In this document: one piece after another, positions 32,404-41,075 of the stretch
Numbering within the stretch: the first letter of the stretch is position 1
Layout of the letters: the number at the start of each line of letters is the position of its first letter
NCBI GenBank assembly: GCA_963630635.1
Contig: CAVGOA010000006.1
Span: 1 to 64,000, forward strand
From: Paratractidigestivibacter sp963630635
Lineage (GTDB): Bacteria; Actinomycetota; Coriobacteriia; Coriobacteriales; Atopobiaceae
Reading direction: 5' to 3'
Length of the DNA: 64,000 nt
Notes under the pieces: generated by a model
Databases searched by the model: none
What the model was told of the DNA's origin: nothing
What the model saw: only the letters and a program-made list of their open reading frames with translations
Translations under genes and position numbers: made by a program

Positions 32404-33858
32404 CTATGCCTTATCGCGGCCAAAGTCGGCGGCCAGCTGCTTGAACAGGCGGCCACGCTCGCCCATGTTGTTGAACTCGTCGAAGGAAGAACACGCCGGC
32501 GAGAGGAGCACGGTGTCGCCGGGGCGCGCCACGGCAACGGCGGCGTCAAAGGCCTCACGCAGGTGCGCGGCCTCAATGACCTGCAGGTCGCAGGGGGTAG
32601 CGGCCTTTGCGCGCGCAAGGTCTGCGGCCATGCGGGGGCCGGCGGCGCCGTAGCACACGGCCACGCGGGCGCGCTCGCACACGGCGGCAGAAAGGGAGGT
32701 TAAGTCGGTCATTTTGTCGTGGCCGCCCAGCAAGACCACAATGGTGCCTGCGTCAAAGGCCGTGAGGGCCTTCTCGACAGAATCGGTGTTGGTGGCCTTG
32801 GAGTCGTTGACAAAGTGGATGCCCGCAAAGGTGCCACAGGGCTCGATGCGGTGCTCGATGGGGCTAAAGCTGAGAAGCGCAGCCGCGATTGCCTGCGCGG
32901 GTGTGCCCACAAAGAGGGCCATGGCGCTTGCGGCCAGGGCATTTTGCCAGTTGTGGCGGCCCTTGATGGCAAGATTGGCCGCGCAGCCAAGGTTTGTCTC
33001 GGCACCATCAAGGCGCACGACAAGCTGGCCCTCGCGCACAAAGGCGGCGTTGGCGCCGGTGGGCTCGCAGGTCACCGAGAGCTCGCAGACGCGCACGCCA
33101 CGCTCGGCCACGCGGGCCGCGGCGGCGCGGCAGTACTCGTCATCGATGGAAATGACGGCCAGGTCAGAGGCGCCCATGTTGGCAAAGACACGCTCTTTGG
33201 CCGCGGCGTAGGCCTCCATCGAACCGTGCCACTCCACGTGGTCGGGCGTGATGTTGAGAAGGACGGCCGCGCGGGGGCGCAGGTATTTAGTGGTGGCCAG
33301 TTGGAAGCTCGAGAGCTCGGCCACAAACCAGTTGTCTTCGGCGCGGTTTTCCAGCTGAGAAGTGACGATGGTGCCGATGTTGCCCACGGCGGTGGCGTCC
33401 ATGCCGCCCGCCGCCAGCAGGTGCGCGGTGAGCTTGGTCGTGGTGGTCTTGCCGTTGGTGCCGGTGATGGCCAGCCACCTGTCCGGGCTCTCGCGCCAAG
33501 CAAACTCGGGCTCGCCGATGACCTCGGCGGCGTGATCGCGCGCGGCGGCAAAGAAATCGCTGAACTCCGAGATGCCGGGAGAAACGACGGCCAGGTCAAA
33601 GGTGCCGTCGATCTTCTCGGTGCCAAGGCGGCAGGTAACGCCTGCGGCCTCAAGCTCGCGAGAGAGTTCGCCCTCGGCGCTGGACGCGCCGCCAAAGAGG
33701 GTGACAGAAGAGACGCGGTCGCCAAGATGGGCCGCCAAGTAGCGGCAGACGGCGGCGCCGGTGCCGCCCATGCCCAAAACGCAGACGTCGCCCAGGTGCG
33801 CCGCGGCCGCAGGTGCCGCCGCGCAGGTCTTCTCGCCGTTAATATCGGTGCAGGTCAT
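32404..33858 (-). CDS. murD: UDP-N-acetylmuramoylalanine-D-glutamate ligase MurD
   Basis: The 484-residue Mur ligase adds D-Glu. Present are the N-terminal VLGMGGTGAAVCRYL, the ATP loop ITGTNGKTTTTKL (about 130), AVLLNITPDHVEWHGSMEAY (about 194), and the C-terminal VNDSKATNTDSVEKAL and LGGHDKMTDL. Order mraY-murD-ftsW is canonical. Confidence 0.96.
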   Translation of the reverse strand: MTCTDINGEKTCAAAPAAAAHLGDVCVLGMGGTGAAVCRYLAAHLGDRVSSVTLFGGASSAEGELSRELEAAGVTCRLGTEKIDGTFDLAVVSPGISEFSDFFAAARDHAAEVIGEPEFAWRESPDRWLAITGTNGKTTTTKLTAHLLAAGGMDATAVGNIGTIVTSQLENRAEDNWFVAELSSFQLATTKYLRPRAAVLLNITPDHVEWHGSMEAYAAAKERVFANMGASDLAVISIDDEYCRAAAARVAERGVRVCELSVTCEPTGANAAFVREGQLVVRLDGAETNLGCAANLAIKGRHNWQNALAASAMALFVGTPAQAIAAALLSFSPIEHRIEPCGTFAGIHFVNDSKATNTDSVEKALTAFDAGTIVVLLGGHDKMTDLTSLSAAVCERARVAVCYGAAGPRMAADLARAKAATPCDLQVIEAAHLREAFDAAVAVARPGDTVLLSPACSSFDEFNNMGERGRLFKQLAADFGRDKA

Positions 33859-33872
33859 AGGTCAAAAACTCC

Positions 33873-34904
33873 CTAGCCAAGCTGGAAATACAGAGCAAAT
33901 CCGATGGTGGCAAAGGCCGCCGAGACGATCCAGAAGCGGGTGACGACCTTGGTCTCGGCCCAACCCTTCTTCTCGAAGTGGTGGTGCAAAGGCGCCATCA
34001 AGAAGACGCGCTTGCCAGTTGCCTTGAAGCTGGCCACCTGAATCACGACCGAGAGGGCCTCGCACACAAACAGGCCGCCCATGATGAGGGACGTGACCTC
34101 GGTCTTGGTAAGGACAGCCAGCGCGGCCAGGGCGGCGCCCAGGGCAAGAGAGCCCGTGTCGCCCATGAAGATGCTCGCAGGGTAGCAGTTGTGCCACAAG
34201 AAGCCCACGCAGGCTCCGGCGATCGCGGCGGCAAAGATGGCCAGGTTGATCTCGTCGTAGCGGTAGCACACCATGGCCATGACCAACATGACCACCATGG
34301 TGCAGCCGCCGGCCAGGCCGTCCAAGCCGTCGGTGAGGTTCACCGCGTTGGAAAGGCCCGCCATAAGAAGGAAGACAAAGAAGAGATAGAGCCACGGCAC
34401 CGTGATCTGCGTGCCGCCAAGATCGAAGGTTGTAGAAAGAACGCCCAGGTCAATGGACCAGCCGCCAGGAATTCGAATAGCGGCGTCGACGCCCACCCAG
34501 TTGACCGCCAAAAGGCAGAAGGCCACCGAGATGGCGATAAGGCCCACCATCTTTTGCGAAGGCGTGAGGCCCAGCGAGCGCTTGTGCGCCACCGACTCGA
34601 CATCGTCCAACAGGCCCAGGGAGCCGGTGACCAGCGTCACCACAACGGCCAGGATAAGGTCGGGGGTCCACTTGGCCAAAAGCGCGCAGGTAACCACGAT
34701 GCCCAACAGGATGACCAGGCCGCCCATGGTGGGCGTGCCCTCTTTGATAAGGTGGCGCTGAGGGCCGTCCACGCGAATCTTCTGGCCCACGTGGTACTTG
34801 TGCATGGCCGCGATAAGCACCGGCATCAGAAGGGCCGTGACTACGGCCGAGATGGCGATGGCGAGAAAGACCTGGTAGGTGGGGTAAGCGGGATTGCCAA
34901 TCAC
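33873..34904 (-). CDS. mraY: Phospho-MurNAc-pentapeptide transferase MraY
   Basis: This 343-residue membrane enzyme makes lipid I. It has ten predicted helices and catalytic Asp motifs LLDDVES (about 99) and FMGDTGSLALG (about 250), NLTDGLDGLA (about 188) and the cytoplasmic APLHHHFEKKGW (about 309). Its start overlaps the murF stop (ATGA). Confidence 0.97.
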   Translation of the reverse strand: MIGNPAYPTYQVFLAIAISAVVTALLMPVLIAAMHKYHVGQKIRVDGPQRHLIKEGTPTMGGLVILLGIVVTCALLAKWTPDLILAVVVTLVTGSLGLLDDVESVAHKRSLGLTPSQKMVGLIAISVAFCLLAVNWVGVDAAIRIPGGWSIDLGVLSTTFDLGGTQITVPWLYLFFVFLLMAGLSNAVNLTDGLDGLAGGCTMVVMLVMAMVCYRYDEINLAIFAAAIAGACVGFLWHNCYPASIFMGDTGSLALGAALAALAVLTKTEVTSLIMGGLFVCEALSVVIQVASFKATGKRVFLMAPLHHHFEKKGWAETKVVTRFWIVSAAFATIGFALYFQLG

Positions 34905-36340
34905 TTGGCAAGCACCTCCTTGGCAAAACGGTCGAGCCCGGCCGAGCGGCTGGCCTTGACCAGCACGGTGTCGCCCGCCTCGAGAATCGGGGCCATGACG
35001 CTAGAAGCGTCCTCTACTGTAGCAAAGAGCTGGATGGCGTCCTCGCTAAAGCCCATGGTGCGGGCAGCCTCGGCCATCTCGCCGGCAAGCTCGCCGCCGA
35101 TAAAGACCAGCATGTCCAAAGGCTTGGCCGCGGCATAGGCGCCAATGTAGCCGTGCAGGCGGCGCTCCTCGGCACCCAGCTCACCTACCTCGCCCAGCAC
35201 AGCCACACGGCGGCCCGAGCACTCCATCTGGCACAAGACGTCGAGCGCGGCGGCGATGGAGTTGGGCGCGGCGTTGTAGGAGTCGTCGATCACGCGCACA
35301 CCGGCGGCCGAGGTGCTAACCTCCAGGCGCATGCCGGTCATCTGCATGGACTCGATGGCCACGCAGGCCGCGTCGCGGTCGACGCCCGCCTTCCACAGAC
35401 ACGCCAGGGCTAGCAGGAAGTCGTCGACGGCCTTCTTGCCGGGGACGTTAAGGTGCACGCGGCGTGACCAGCCGTCGGCGCAGCGGGCCTCGAAGACCGG
35501 GGTGCCATCGGCGAGAAGATCCAGGTCGCGGGCCTGGACGTCGTCCGTGGCGCCGGTACCCACAAGCTGGACGTCGACGCCTGCGGGACGGGCGAACTTC
35601 TCGGCGATAAAGTCGGTGAAGTCGTTTGCGCTGGTCAAGGCCAGGGTGGCAGGGATGTCGCCGTGCGCGGACATGCCGCCCACGATCTCGGCCTTGGCGC
35701 GGGCGATGCCCTCGCGCGAGCCCAGAAGGCCCACGTGGCTCGTGCCCACGTTGGTCACCACGGCCAGGCACGGCTCGGCCGCGGCCGAGAGACGCTCGAT
35801 TTCGTGGAAGTGGTTCATGCCCATCTCGCAGACCATGACCTGGGTGCCTTGCGGAGCAGACAGGATGGTCAGCGGCAGGCCGATCAGGTTGTTGAGGTTG
35901 GCCGGGGTGGCGTGGGTCGCGGCCACGGCGCCAAAGCCCGCGCGCAGCATGTCCTTCGTGGTGGTCTTGCCCACCGACCCCGTGACGCCAACGACCAGCC
36001 ACTCGGGGTGGGCGGCGCGCCAGGCGTGGGCCAGGGCCAGAAGGAAGGCCTCGCAGTCATCGCCGGCGGCGCGCACCACGGTGGCGCCGGACTCGGCGGC
36101 GTGAGCCAGGGTCTTCTCCCCTACCTGGGCAGACGCGACGAGAAGGGCCGCGCCCGCGTCGATGGCCGCATCCAGATAGGCGTTGCCGTCGACCTTCTCG
36201 CCAACAAAGGCGACAAAGGTCGAGCCGGGGCAGACGCGGCGCGAGTCGATAAAGGCATCGCCCGCGATGTCGCGGGAACCCTCGACCAAAAGCTGCGCTC
36301 CTGTTGCGGCCACGACGGCCGCGGGACTCATCTTGAACAA
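34901..36340 (-). CDS. murF: UDP-MurNAc-tripeptide D-Ala-D-Ala ligase MurF
   Basis: The 479-residue Mur ligase completes the pentapeptide precursor. Motifs are the N-terminal DSRRVCPGSTFVAFVGE, the ATP loop GVTGSVGKTTTKDML (about 118), CEMGMNHFHEIERL (about 168), TNVGTSHVGLLGS and the C-terminal DDSYNAAPNSIAAALD (about 356). TTG 36340 is kept because GGTGAG lies five bases upstream; ATG 36331 is possible. murE, which usually precedes murF, is not here. Confidence 0.95.
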   Translation of the reverse strand: MFKMSPAAVVAATGAQLLVEGSRDIAGDAFIDSRRVCPGSTFVAFVGEKVDGNAYLDAAIDAGAALLVASAQVGEKTLAHAAESGATVVRAAGDDCEAFLLALAHAWRAAHPEWLVVGVTGSVGKTTTKDMLRAGFGAVAATHATPANLNNLIGLPLTILSAPQGTQVMVCEMGMNHFHEIERLSAAAEPCLAVVTNVGTSHVGLLGSREGIARAKAEIVGGMSAHGDIPATLALTSANDFTDFIAEKFARPAGVDVQLVGTGATDDVQARDLDLLADGTPVFEARCADGWSRRVHLNVPGKKAVDDFLLALACLWKAGVDRDAACVAIESMQMTGMRLEVSTSAAGVRVIDDSYNAAPNSIAAALDVLCQMECSGRRVAVLGEVGELGAEERRLHGYIGAYAAAKPLDMLVFIGGELAGEMAEAARTMGFSEDAIQLFATVEDASSVMAPILEAGDTVLVKASRSAGLDRFAKEVLAK

Positions 36341-36355
36341 ATCGGCTCACCCATC

Positions 36356-38140
36356 CTATTGCGTCGGGGCGATACCCAGCGTGGTTACCGCCTTCTGCAT
36401 GACGTCGTGGAACACGTTGGCGGCACTGGCGCTTGCCAGGTGCGCGGTGCCGTTGAGGCCGGCGTAGACCAGGACCTCGGGGTCATCGGCGTTGGCAAAG
36501 CCGCAAAGCGACGCCACAAAGTTGTACTCCTCGTAGCCTGCGCTCGAGGCCTGCTCGCCGGTGCCGGTCTTGCCGGCGATGTCGTAGCCCTCGACCTGGC
36601 CGGCGGTACCGGTGCCCTCTTGCATGACGGTACGCATCATGTCGGTCACCTGGTCGGCCGTCTCTTTAGAGATGATCTGCTCGCCCGCGGGCCACTCGAC
36701 CTCCTCGCCGCCCTTGGAGACAAGGAAGTGCGGGGTGTTGGGCACGCCGTCGTTTGCCACGGCGGCAAACGAGCGCACGATCTGGACCATGGGAATGGCC
36801 AGGCCCTGGCCAAAGGACATCGAGCCCAAGGTCGAGCCGTCGTACTTGGCAAGGGGCTTCACGATGCCCGCGGCCTCGCCGGGGAAGTCGATGCCGGTGG
36901 TGTGGCCAATGCCAAACTTGTCGACGCCGGCCGCAAAGGTCGAGGCACCAATGACGTCTTGGGCCAGGGTGGACATGGCGACGTTGGACGAGCGGCGAAG
37001 CATCTCGCGCACCGTCATGTCCATGGTGTAGTCGCGCGCGTCGTCGGTGTCGTAGACGTAATCGTCGCCCACCTTGATCGAGACGGGAATGGTGTAGACG
37101 CTGTCGGGGGTAAAGAGGCCGTTGTCGATGCCGATGGAGGTCGTCAAGATCTTGAAGACCGAGCCCGGCTCGTAGGAGTCGGTGACCAGCTTGAGGTTGA
37201 GGCTCGAGGCGTCGGTAAGGTTGGAGAAATCCGGCATAGGGGTCGAGCAGGCGGCGTAGATCTCGCCGGTCTTGGGGTTGGTCACCATGACGGAGCCCGA
37301 TTCCGAGCCGTAGGTCTCGATGGCCTGGGTGATGATTTGTTCGCACTCCTGTTGCAGGTCGATGTCGATGGAAAGCACGATGTCGGTGCCGTCGACGGCC
37401 TCCTCCACATAAGAGGCCCCGCTCGCCATGGGAGAGCCGCCGGCGCCCGCCTCGTAGACCTTGGTGCCGTCGGTGCCGGTAAGGGTCTCGTTGTAGTAGT
37501 ACTCAAGACCAGAAAGAGCGGTTCCCTCGGAGTTGACGTAGCCAATGAGCTGGGCACAGCTGGTGCCGTAGGGGTAGACGCGCTTGGTATTGGACTCGTA
37601 GTAGATGCCGATCATGTCCTCGTTAGACAGACGGCTCTTAAGCTCGTCTGCCACCGAGTCGTCGACCTGTGAGGCGAGAAGGGCATAGCGAGAATCGCGC
37701 GAGAGCTTCTCGACATAGGCGTCTTGGTCCCCGCCCAGGACCTCGACCAAGATCTTGGCCATGGCGTCGGGGTCGTCCACCTGCTGGGGGTCGGCCACGA
37801 TGTCCTTGCAGTCGACGCTCATGGCAAGCACGTTGCCGTTGCGGTCATAGATGGTGCCACGCTTGGCGTGGATGGCGACGGTATTGGTGTGGCTTTTGCT
37901 GGCCATCTGCGAGAGGTTGCCGGCGTCGACGACCTGCAGCCAAATCAGGCGCAGGCAAACGATGACGGCCATTACTCCAAAGATGGCAAATATGCAATAG
38001 GGATTGCCCTCGGGCCCAAAGAACTTGCCAGAGCCGGTGCGCCTGGCCCTTATCGCTCTACGCGAACGAGAAGCCTCGTCGTACGAGGCTTCTGAAGAAA
38101 CACGTTGCCGCCGTGGGCGTTGTCTATTAGTCCTTGCCAC
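36356..38140 (-). CDS. ftsI: Division-specific class B penicillin-binding protein (FtsI/PBP2)
   Basis: The 594-residue septal transpeptidase has a basic N-tail, one membrane helix (about 50-70), a dimerisation/pedestal domain starting at the conserved RGTIYDRNGNVLA (about 94), and a transpeptidase domain with SxxK in EPGSVFKI (about 323), SxN in RRSSNVAM (about 385) and KTG in AGKTGTGEQ (about 523). It works with FtsW. It follows ftsL by nine bases. Confidence 0.96.
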   Translation of the reverse strand: MARTNRQRPRRQRVSSEASYDEASRSRRAIRARRTGSGKFFGPEGNPYCIFAIFGVMAVIVCLRLIWLQVVDAGNLSQMASKSHTNTVAIHAKRGTIYDRNGNVLAMSVDCKDIVADPQQVDDPDAMAKILVEVLGGDQDAYVEKLSRDSRYALLASQVDDSVADELKSRLSNEDMIGIYYESNTKRVYPYGTSCAQLIGYVNSEGTALSGLEYYYNETLTGTDGTKVYEAGAGGSPMASGASYVEEAVDGTDIVLSIDIDLQQECEQIITQAIETYGSESGSVMVTNPKTGEIYAACSTPMPDFSNLTDASSLNLKLVTDSYEPGSVFKILTTSIGIDNGLFTPDSVYTIPVSIKVGDDYVYDTDDARDYTMDMTVREMLRRSSNVAMSTLAQDVIGASTFAAGVDKFGIGHTTGIDFPGEAAGIVKPLAKYDGSTLGSMSFGQGLAIPMVQIVRSFAAVANDGVPNTPHFLVSKGGEEVEWPAGEQIISKETADQVTDMMRTVMQEGTGTAGQVEGYDIAGKTGTGEQASSAGYEEYNFVASLCGFANADDPEVLVYAGLNGTAHLASASAANVFHDVMQKAVTTLGIAPTQ

Positions 38141-38149
38141 GACACCAGT

Positions 38150-38737
38150 TTACCCTTCAGGGGTGGGCAGGACCTGGGCATCGCCGGACTGCGCAGCATC
38201 AACACTAAGCTGCTCGACGGCGTCGGTGGCGGCCTGCTCAGTGGACTCGTCGGTCGCCGCGGCGTCCGTGGCCTGGGAATCTTCGGCTGCGGTAGCGTCG
38301 GCGGCCTCATCGGCGATGGCCGCGTCCTCGGCGATATTGACGCTCATGGTCTCGCCGCTAAAAACCATCCCGTAGTTCTGGGTGGCGATGCGGCCAATGC
38401 GCGTGCTACTGGAAAGAACCGAGCGCTCAATCTTGAGCTCCTCGTTTAAAGACTGGGCCTCAGAGACCTCGGTGCGAAGGGTGGCGTTAGCGCGCAGGGC
38501 CGAGACGGTGGCCGTCGACAAAACAACGCGCACTGCGCCGATGACCAAAAGCGCCAAGGCAATAGAGCAGACCACTGCCACGCGAACGAGAAACTCATAA
38601 GAGACGCCGCGGCGCACCTTGGCATCAAGGCCACCGCCAGAGACGACCTCGAAGGACGGCGCGGCCTGCCTTTGTTGACGAGCACGCCTCCTCTCGGCGT
38701 ACTCCAGATCAATTGCCTCTGAACCCTGGTACCTCAT
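38150..38737 (-). CDS. ftsL: FtsL-like cell division protein
   Basis: The 195-residue protein sits in the ftsL position between rsmH and ftsI. It has a basic N-terminus, one membrane helix (about 52-73, VAVVCSIALALLVIGAVRVV), a leucine-zipper-like coiled coil (about 78-118) and ARIATQNYGMVF-like sequence (IGRIATQNYGM), which matches FtsL ends. A 65-residue Asp/Ala/Thr-rich acidic tail (about 128-195) is longer than in model FtsL proteins. Sequence identity of FtsL is always low, so the call rests on topology and position. Confidence 0.85.
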   Translation of the reverse strand: MRYQGSEAIDLEYAERRRARQQRQAAPSFEVVSGGGLDAKVRRGVSYEFLVRVAVVCSIALALLVIGAVRVVLSTATVSALRANATLRTEVSEAQSLNEELKIERSVLSSSTRIGRIATQNYGMVFSGETMSVNIAEDAAIADEAADATAAEDSQATDAAATDESTEQAATDAVEQLSVDAAQSGDAQVLPTPEG

Positions 38738-39001
38738 GAGAAACTCGCTATCCCCTCTAGGAGAAAACCCATAGCCGTTGATAAAACATGGCAGGTACGC
38801 TGGGTTCTTGAGGGTTACTTTAGAGTTTCCCTCAAGTTTTAGTTGAGCGACCTTAAGACTTGCGTGAGAGTTGGTTGATACTTCGTTGATGCTTCGTTGG
38901 TAGTGCGTTTAGAGTGCGTTTTGGTTCGTTTTTGGTACATAAGTAGTGCGTCTTAAGGCTCCCATATGCAGACAGCCTTGCGGCTGACTGAAACGAGTTT
39001 G
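38738..39001. promoter_or_regulatory. Non-coding spacer between rsmH and ftsL with short tandem repeats
   Basis: From about 38860 to 38937 the plus strand is G/T-rich and made of degenerate 10-12 base units (CTTCGTTGATG, CTTCGTTGGTAG, TGCGTTTAGAG, TGCGTTTTGG, TTCGTTTTTGG). Nearer ftsL is an inverted repeat CTTGAGGG/CCCTCAAG with a 14-base centre (about 38808-38837). A GTCAGCC/GGCTG hairpin lies 20 bases after the rsmH stop but has no T-run. I see no gene and cannot place a promoter with confidence. Confidence 0.55.
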
Positions 39002-39961
39002 CTAGGAGGCGTCGAGCTTGATTGCCACCCTAGTAAGTGCGCTCCTAGAGCGCGGGTTTCTCGCAATCTCCTCGTCAGACGCAACGAGGGGCTTACGAGT
39101 CTTGACGTCGAGTATCGGCACATGACCGCAAACGCAAACCGGAAGATCCGGCGGGCAGGTGCAGCCCTGGGACAACTCCGAGAAGACGTGCTTCACAATG
39201 CGATCCTCAAGGGAGTGATAGGCAATGACGCATATCCTTCCCCCGGGGTTGGCCCACCTCACCGCAGCGCGAAGGCCACGGTCCAGGACGTCGAGCTCGT
39301 GGTTTACCTCGATGCGCAGGGCCTGGAAGGTCTTGCGCGCCGGGTGCCCACCGTGCCTCCTGGCTGCTGCCGGGATGGCCGATTTCACGATCTCGACCAG
39401 CTGCAGGGTCGTCTTGACAGGGGCGTCCGCCCTAGCCTTGACGATGGCCTTGGCAATGCGAGAAGCGAACTTCTCGTCGCCGTAAACGCGAAGGATTCTG
39501 GCGAGGTCTGCTTCGTTGTAGTGGTTTACGACCTCTGCTGCGGTTAGGGTGTTGTTACCAGAATCCATGCGCATGTCTAAGGGAGCGTCCTCGTGAAACG
39601 AGAAGCCCCTCTCTGGGATATCGAGTTGCGGAGAAGAGACACCTAAGTCAAACAAAAAGCAGTCGACGCCGGGAATCTCTGCCTCGACCAAGAGGTCGTC
39701 GAGGTCTCCGAAGTTTCCCTTGAGCAGCTTGACGTCTGCGTTGGGAACTTCCTGCTCAAGGCGAGCCGATGCGGCTGCCAGTGCCATGTCGTCTTGGTCG
39801 ATGCCAATAGACAGGCCTTGGGGCGCCACCCTCTTAGCAAGCTCCACCGAGTGCCCGGCTCCTCCCAGCGTGCAGTCGCAGACTACGTCGCCGGGTTTGG
39901 GGTCGAGCGCTCGAAGGACTTCCTCGAGCATTACGGGTATATGCCGATATTCTTCTGCCAA
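39002..39961 (-). CDS. rsmH: 16S rRNA m4C1402 methyltransferase RsmH (MraW)
   Basis: The 319-residue SAM enzyme methylates 16S C1402. Motifs are HIPVMLEEVL (residues 8-17), the SAM loop DCTLGGAGHS (about 31), GIDQDDMAL (about 55), LFDLGVSSPQLD (about 103) and DRGFSFHEDAPLDMRM-type sequence. TTG 39961 is preferred: GAAAGG is eight bases upstream and the family starts here. It lies 20 bases after mraZ and is presumably in the same transcript. Confidence 0.95.
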   Translation of the reverse strand: MAEEYRHIPVMLEEVLRALDPKPGDVVCDCTLGGAGHSVELAKRVAPQGLSIGIDQDDMALAAASARLEQEVPNADVKLLKGNFGDLDDLLVEAEIPGVDCFLFDLGVSSPQLDIPERGFSFHEDAPLDMRMDSGNNTLTAAEVVNHYNEADLARILRVYGDEKFASRIAKAIVKARADAPVKTTLQLVEIVKSAIPAAARRHGGHPARKTFQALRIEVNHELDVLDRGLRAAVRWANPGGRICVIAYHSLEDRIVKHVFSELSQGCTCPPDLPVCVCGHVPILDVKTRKPLVASDEEIARNPRSRSALTRVAIKLDAS

Positions 39962-39981
39962 GGTACTAACCTTTCGAATAA

Positions 39982-40440
39982 CTAGTCGCAGTAAAGCAGC
40001 GAATCGAAGCCCTCTTCGTAGACCGCGCGCATCTCGTTCCACTTGTCGGTGTTCCACACTTCCAGGTGGTCGTCCGCGCCCACAACCGTTACGTTTCCCA
40101 CAAGGCCGAGCTTCTCAGTGATCTTGTAGGTGGGCTGATCGACCTTGCCCAGTGCCACGCGGCCGGCCGAGTCAATCTCGACCTCCTGCGACGTACCCAA
40201 CAAGAAACGCTTGAGCTGCGCGTCTTTGCGGTCACGGGCGTTAAAGCCGTTCTCATTGGACTTAAACAGGCCGTTGAGCCAAACCTTAAAGCCTTCGACG
40301 GTAAAGCAGTTCAGGCATCCGTCGTACGGGACCAGCATCACCGTGTGATCGTCTTCGCCAAGAAGCTCTTTACGATACTTAGACGGGAGAGTGACACGAC
40401 CCTTGGCGTCGACCGACATAGAGTAGGCGCCTGCGAGCAT
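39982..40440 (-). CDS. mraZ: Transcriptional regulator MraZ
   Basis: The 152-residue protein contains two AbrB-like swapped-hairpin domains: DAKGRVTLPSKYR (about 9-21) and DSAGRVALGK (about 94-103). MraZ binds direct repeats in its own promoter and represses the division cluster. ATG 40440 has GGAGGG upstream; TTG 40452 would place the ribosome-binding site inside the gene. It heads the cluster, and repeats fitting its binding site lie just upstream. Confidence 0.96.
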   Translation of the reverse strand: MLAGAYSMSVDAKGRVTLPSKYRKELLGEDDHTVMLVPYDGCLNCFTVEGFKVWLNGLFKSNENGFNARDRKDAQLKRFLLGTSQEVEIDSAGRVALGKVDQPTYKITEKLGLVGNVTVVGADDHLEVWNTDKWNEMRAVYEEGFDSLLYCD

Positions 40441-40494
40441 GTCTCCCTCCAATCTTTTGCGGTGTTACGGTCCTTTCCTTCAGAGCGTGAAGAA

Positions 40495-40546
40495 CACTAT
40501 ACGTCAAATTCCCCACCACGCCCCACCAGAAAACACTTTTCCCCAC
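40495..40546 (-). promoter_or_regulatory. mraZ promoter with MraZ-box direct repeats
   Basis: On the minus strand GTGGGG occurs at a strict 10-base period: + strand CCCCAC at 40511, 40521 and 40541, with a degenerate unit (AAACAC) at 40531. TATAGT at 40495-40500 is the likely -10, so the boxes cover the -35 region. Known MraZ sites are several TGGG-containing repeats one helical turn apart upstream of mraZ; autorepression is inferred. Confidence 0.8.
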
Positions 40547-41075
40547 TTTTCTGTTCGCAGACGGAAATTTACGCCCCTCGGCGGTGTTGCGGCCCCAGAT
40601 GTTGGGTGTGCAAACATGTGTTTCCACAAAGCGCGGCGCGAACGGCGACTTTGTTGTGATGGAACTGTGAATGCCCAGTTCAAAGGTAGTGTACAAAGGA
40701 TTTTGAGGGGTAAATCGGGGTGTGCGCACATGCGTATTGGGAGTGTTATATCACCCGATTTAGCCCCAAGTGGGGCACTTTCCCAGGTGTGGGGCGCTCT
40801 CCCACCTGCGGTGGGGCGTCTGCCCACAAAAATCGGTTGAATCGGGGTCGTGGTGGGGATGTGGGCCGCCGCCCCACCCGCTTTGGGCCGCCGCCCCACT
40901 CGCCTGCAAGCACACATGCGCGAGTTTTCGAGGTTTAAATTGGCTTGGGCCAAGTAGCTCTTCTCGCGCAACTGGGCAAACGTCGGCTAAAAGCCCTTTG
41001 TTACTCCTCGGCCGGCGATTTAAACCACGAAAAGTCGCGTGTGCGCATTTCGGAGGCCCAGAAACAACGTAAAGG
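40547..41075. repeat. Repeat-rich non-coding region between xerD/C and mraZ
   Basis: No gene is seen. An imperfect inverted repeat (GGGGTAAATCGGGGTG at 40707-40722 with CACCCGATTTAGCCCC at 40752-40767) surrounds TGTGCGCACA. Three small hairpins TGGGGC...CCCA follow (from 40771, 40790 and 40812). GGGCCGCCGCCCCAC is repeated (40863-40877 and 40885-40899). A second imperfect inverted repeat of about 37 bases lies at 40914-40951 and 41010-41046, sharing GGTTTAAAT and CGCGA. The variety suggests accumulated folded elements rather than one promoter. Confidence 0.65.
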
